Shown here piece after piece: positions 4,404 through 6,041 of a stretch of DNA of 6,041 nucleotides. Both the position numbers and the translations under genes were made by a program. The notes below the pieces were generated by a model. It worked only from the letters and a program-made list of their open reading frames with translations, was not told where the DNA came from and made no database searches. The stretch is taken from contig JALWOO010000341.1 of the NCBI GenBank assembly GCA_027083485.1, positions 1 through 6,041 of the forward strand, in the 5' to 3' direction. The DNA comes from Amylibacter sp. GTDB lineage: Bacteria > Pseudomonadota > Alphaproteobacteria > Rhodobacterales > Rhodobacteraceae. Positions within the stretch are counted from its first letter, which is position 1; each line of letters opens with the position of its first letter.

Positions 4404-6041
4404 ATGGTGTTAGAGCAAACAGCCGGTATAGGGCGCGGCAAGACGGGCTTTGAGCCGCTTTTCCCAAGCTTTGCGCAATTTTTGCGTATGCTGGTTCTGG
4501 CTTTGCTGGTTTCTGTGATGCCCGTGACCGGTGAAGCGCAAGACACCACCGACCCTTTGGCCCAGATTGTAAAAACGGCCACGGATTCCGGTCTGAAAGT
4601 TGTCATCATCGAGGATGGAAAATCTACCGATGCTCAAAAAGAGTCTTTGAAGCAGACCCGTGAATCCAGAATGATGCGGATGCAAACCCAGATGGATCAG
4701 TTTTGGGAGCGCTTGAACGAGAGGTTTTCTCGCGCGCCGGCATTGCTTGAAGAAGTGAAGTATATCACAAATTACACCAGCCCCACGGGGCATTATTCCC
4801 ACTTTTTTGTGATTCTGGTCTGGACGCTGGTGTTGTTGCTGATTTCGGAACAGGTGGTGCGGCATGGTGTGGCACGGCGAATTTTCGGGAAGTGGTTTAT
4901 CAGCTTACAGATCGAAAAACCGGTGGGCTATACACAGAAACTGCCGATTTTACTGTTGCGCACATTGCTTGCGGCGATGAGCCTGACCATGGTGGTGATC
5001 CTGTCCTATGCCTTGGGGCGTATTCTGTTTGGTAAAGCAGACAATAACATCGTGCGCCTGACCGTGGCCTATATTTATGCAACCTATTTCAGCGCCCGCG
5101 GCGTTGCCTTTGTCTGGCGGATGATTCTGGCTCCTTATCTGGAGCAATACCGGATCCCCTGTTTCACGGACCAGGATGCGCGCAAACTGTATTACTGGCT
5201 GGTTTTTGTGTCCAGCTTTGCCATTGTATCGCTGAATTTCGTGTTCTGGATCGAAGAGCTTGGCACGGGGTATGATATCTATGCTTTCCTGAATTCACTG
5301 CTGACGTTTGTGGTGGTACTGCTGAATGTGATTATGGTTCTGGTGAACCGCAAGGCGATCACGCGGGCTATTTTGAACGGGAAATCCTACTACGAGGTCT
5401 CTGTGGCTTCGCGTTTTGCCTCGCGGGCCTGGGCCCCTGCGGTGATTTTGTATTTTTTCGTGGCCTGGGGCGAGATGACCTACCGGCTGGTAATGAATAT
5501 CCCGCTGGAAACCTCCCTGATTTCGGGGTTCTACGCTATTTTGCTCGTGATTCTGGTGGTTTACGGGTTGGTTGGCTATGGTATCGAATGGGTTTTCAAC
5601 CGGCGGCGCATGATTGAAAACATGCGCTTGCAGGCCATGGAGAATGAAGAGCAGGAAGCTGTTGAAGAAGAACCGCAACCGGAAGAAGTGGCTCCGGAAC
5701 CGGAAGAAGGAGAAGCTTCGGCAATCCCTCACGCCCATAAAATGCGCACATTCGAGGATCTATCACGTCGGCTCGCCAATATTCTGGCGGTGTTCGCGGG
5801 TGCTTGGGCGCTGTCTTATATCTGGCGCATTGACATTGACATGATGGGCGTGCCGGCGGCGGGACGTGTTTATGACGTCGCGTTTGTGATGTTGGTGGGG
5901 TACATTATTTATCATTCGGTGCGGATCTGGATGGATCAGAAGATCGAAGAAGAGGGTGGGAATGACATTGACGTAGCCCCCGGTGACGAAGGCGGTGCGG
6001 CGGGGGCATCCCGTTTGGCGACCCTGTTGCCGTTGTTTCGG
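4404..6041 (+). CDS. Large MscS-family mechanosensitive channel-like membrane protein, 3' end cut by window edge
   Basis: The frame stays open for 546 codons to the right edge. A signal peptide is likely: basic residues R11, K13 and R28, hydrophobic core 29-41, probable cleavage after A45 (GEA|QD). Residues 46-130 form a short, partly helical periplasmic region. About nine membrane segments follow, near 133-152, 180-207, 218-242, 263-283, 293-314, 343-364, 372-397, 457-474 and 489-509. FNRRRMIENMR (398-408) marks a cytoplasmic side and leads into an acidic loop with 13 Glu in residues 413-437. A second acidic stretch (513-529) precedes SRLATLLPLFR (536-546), which resembles the segment before the pore helix in large multi-TM MscS relatives (MscK/YbiO/YnaI size class). 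Such channels release solutes on hypo-osmotic shock. The pore helix and beta domain lie outside the window, so the family call rests on architecture and this edge motif. Another multi-pass membrane protein is possible. Confidence 0.7.
   Translation, partial: MVLEQTAGIGRGKTGFEPLFPSFAQFLRMLVLALLVSVMPVTGEAQDTTDPLAQIVKTATDSGLKVVIIEDGKSTDAQKESLKQTRESRMMRMQTQMDQFWERLNERFSRAPALLEEVKYITNYTSPTGHYSHFFVILVWTLVLLLISEQVVRHGVARRIFGKWFISLQIEKPVGYTQKLPILLLRTLLAAMSLTMVVILSYALGRILFGKADNNIVRLTVAYIYATYFSARGVAFVWRMILAPYLEQYRIPCFTDQDARKLYYWLVFVSSFAIVSLNFVFWIEELGTGYDIYAFLNSLLTFVVVLLNVIMVLVNRKAITRAILNGKSYYEVSVASRFASRAWAPAVILYFFVAWGEMTYRLVMNIPLETSLISGFYAILLVILVVYGLVGYGIEWVFNRRRMIENMRLQAMENEEQEAVEEEPQPEEVAPEPEEGEASAIPHAHKMRTFEDLSRRLANILAVFAGAWALSYIWRIDIDMMGVPAAGRVYDVAFVMLVGYIIYHSVRIWMDQKIEEEGGNDIDVAPGDEGGAAGASRLATLLPLFR

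Noticed and set aside
5295..5738. Minus-strand 147-codon frame opposite the channel gene, rich in Phe and His
   Set aside because: It is antisense to a coherent multi-pass membrane protein; the Phe-rich part simply mirrors the GAA/AAG-rich codons of the acidic loop.

Overview
The window looks like chromosomal DNA of an alphaproteobacterium, most likely of the Rhodobacteraceae (roseobacter-type). The reasons are moderately high GC in the coding regions, the alphaproteobacterial look of the glycosyltransferase N-termini (for example an 'FYAPLKPPDHP.PSGDR'-type start) and tight ATGA gene overlaps. The genus cannot be read from the sequence. I see no mobile element, CRISPR array, tRNA or rRNA.

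Layout: positions 1-4018 hold four tightly packed genes on the minus strand, read from right to left. They are a MurG/GT28-like predicted glycosyltransferase (2807-4018), a GT4 glycosyltransferase of the WcaL-like 'WPRLSETFI' type (1569-2810), a second, different GT4 glycosyltransferase (500-1567), and a histidine (phosphoglycerate-mutase-type) phosphatase cut by the left edge (1-503). Two junctions are 4-bp ATGA overlaps and the third has a single base between stop and start, so this is almost certainly one transcript with translational coupling. Together the genes look like part of a pathway building an unidentified cell-surface or lipid-linked glycan. No polymerase, flippase, transporter or sugar-nucleotide synthesis gene is visible to name the product.

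Positions 4019-4403 are a 385-bp divergent intergenic region, visibly richer in A+T. It must hold the promoters of both transcription units. It contains a perfect TATAAT facing the glycosyltransferase operon, a cluster of TGTGACC-like half-sites in both orientations, nested inverted repeats and a small hairpin just before the right-hand gene.

Positions 4404-6041 hold the first 546 codons of a plus-strand gene for a large multi-pass inner-membrane protein with a signal peptide, a short periplasmic N-domain and about nine membrane segments. It also has a very Glu-rich cytoplasmic loop and, at the very edge, a 'SRLATLLPLFR' stretch like the lead-in to the pore-lining helix of large MscS-family mechanosensitive channels. 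The pore and C-terminal domain lie outside the window. A link between channel and glycan genes (envelope or osmotic homeostasis) is a reasonable guess based only on their shared divergent promoter region.

I did not find a clearly new system. The points most worth following up are the compact three-glycosyltransferase plus phosphatase operon of unknown product and the repeat cluster in the divergent promoter region.
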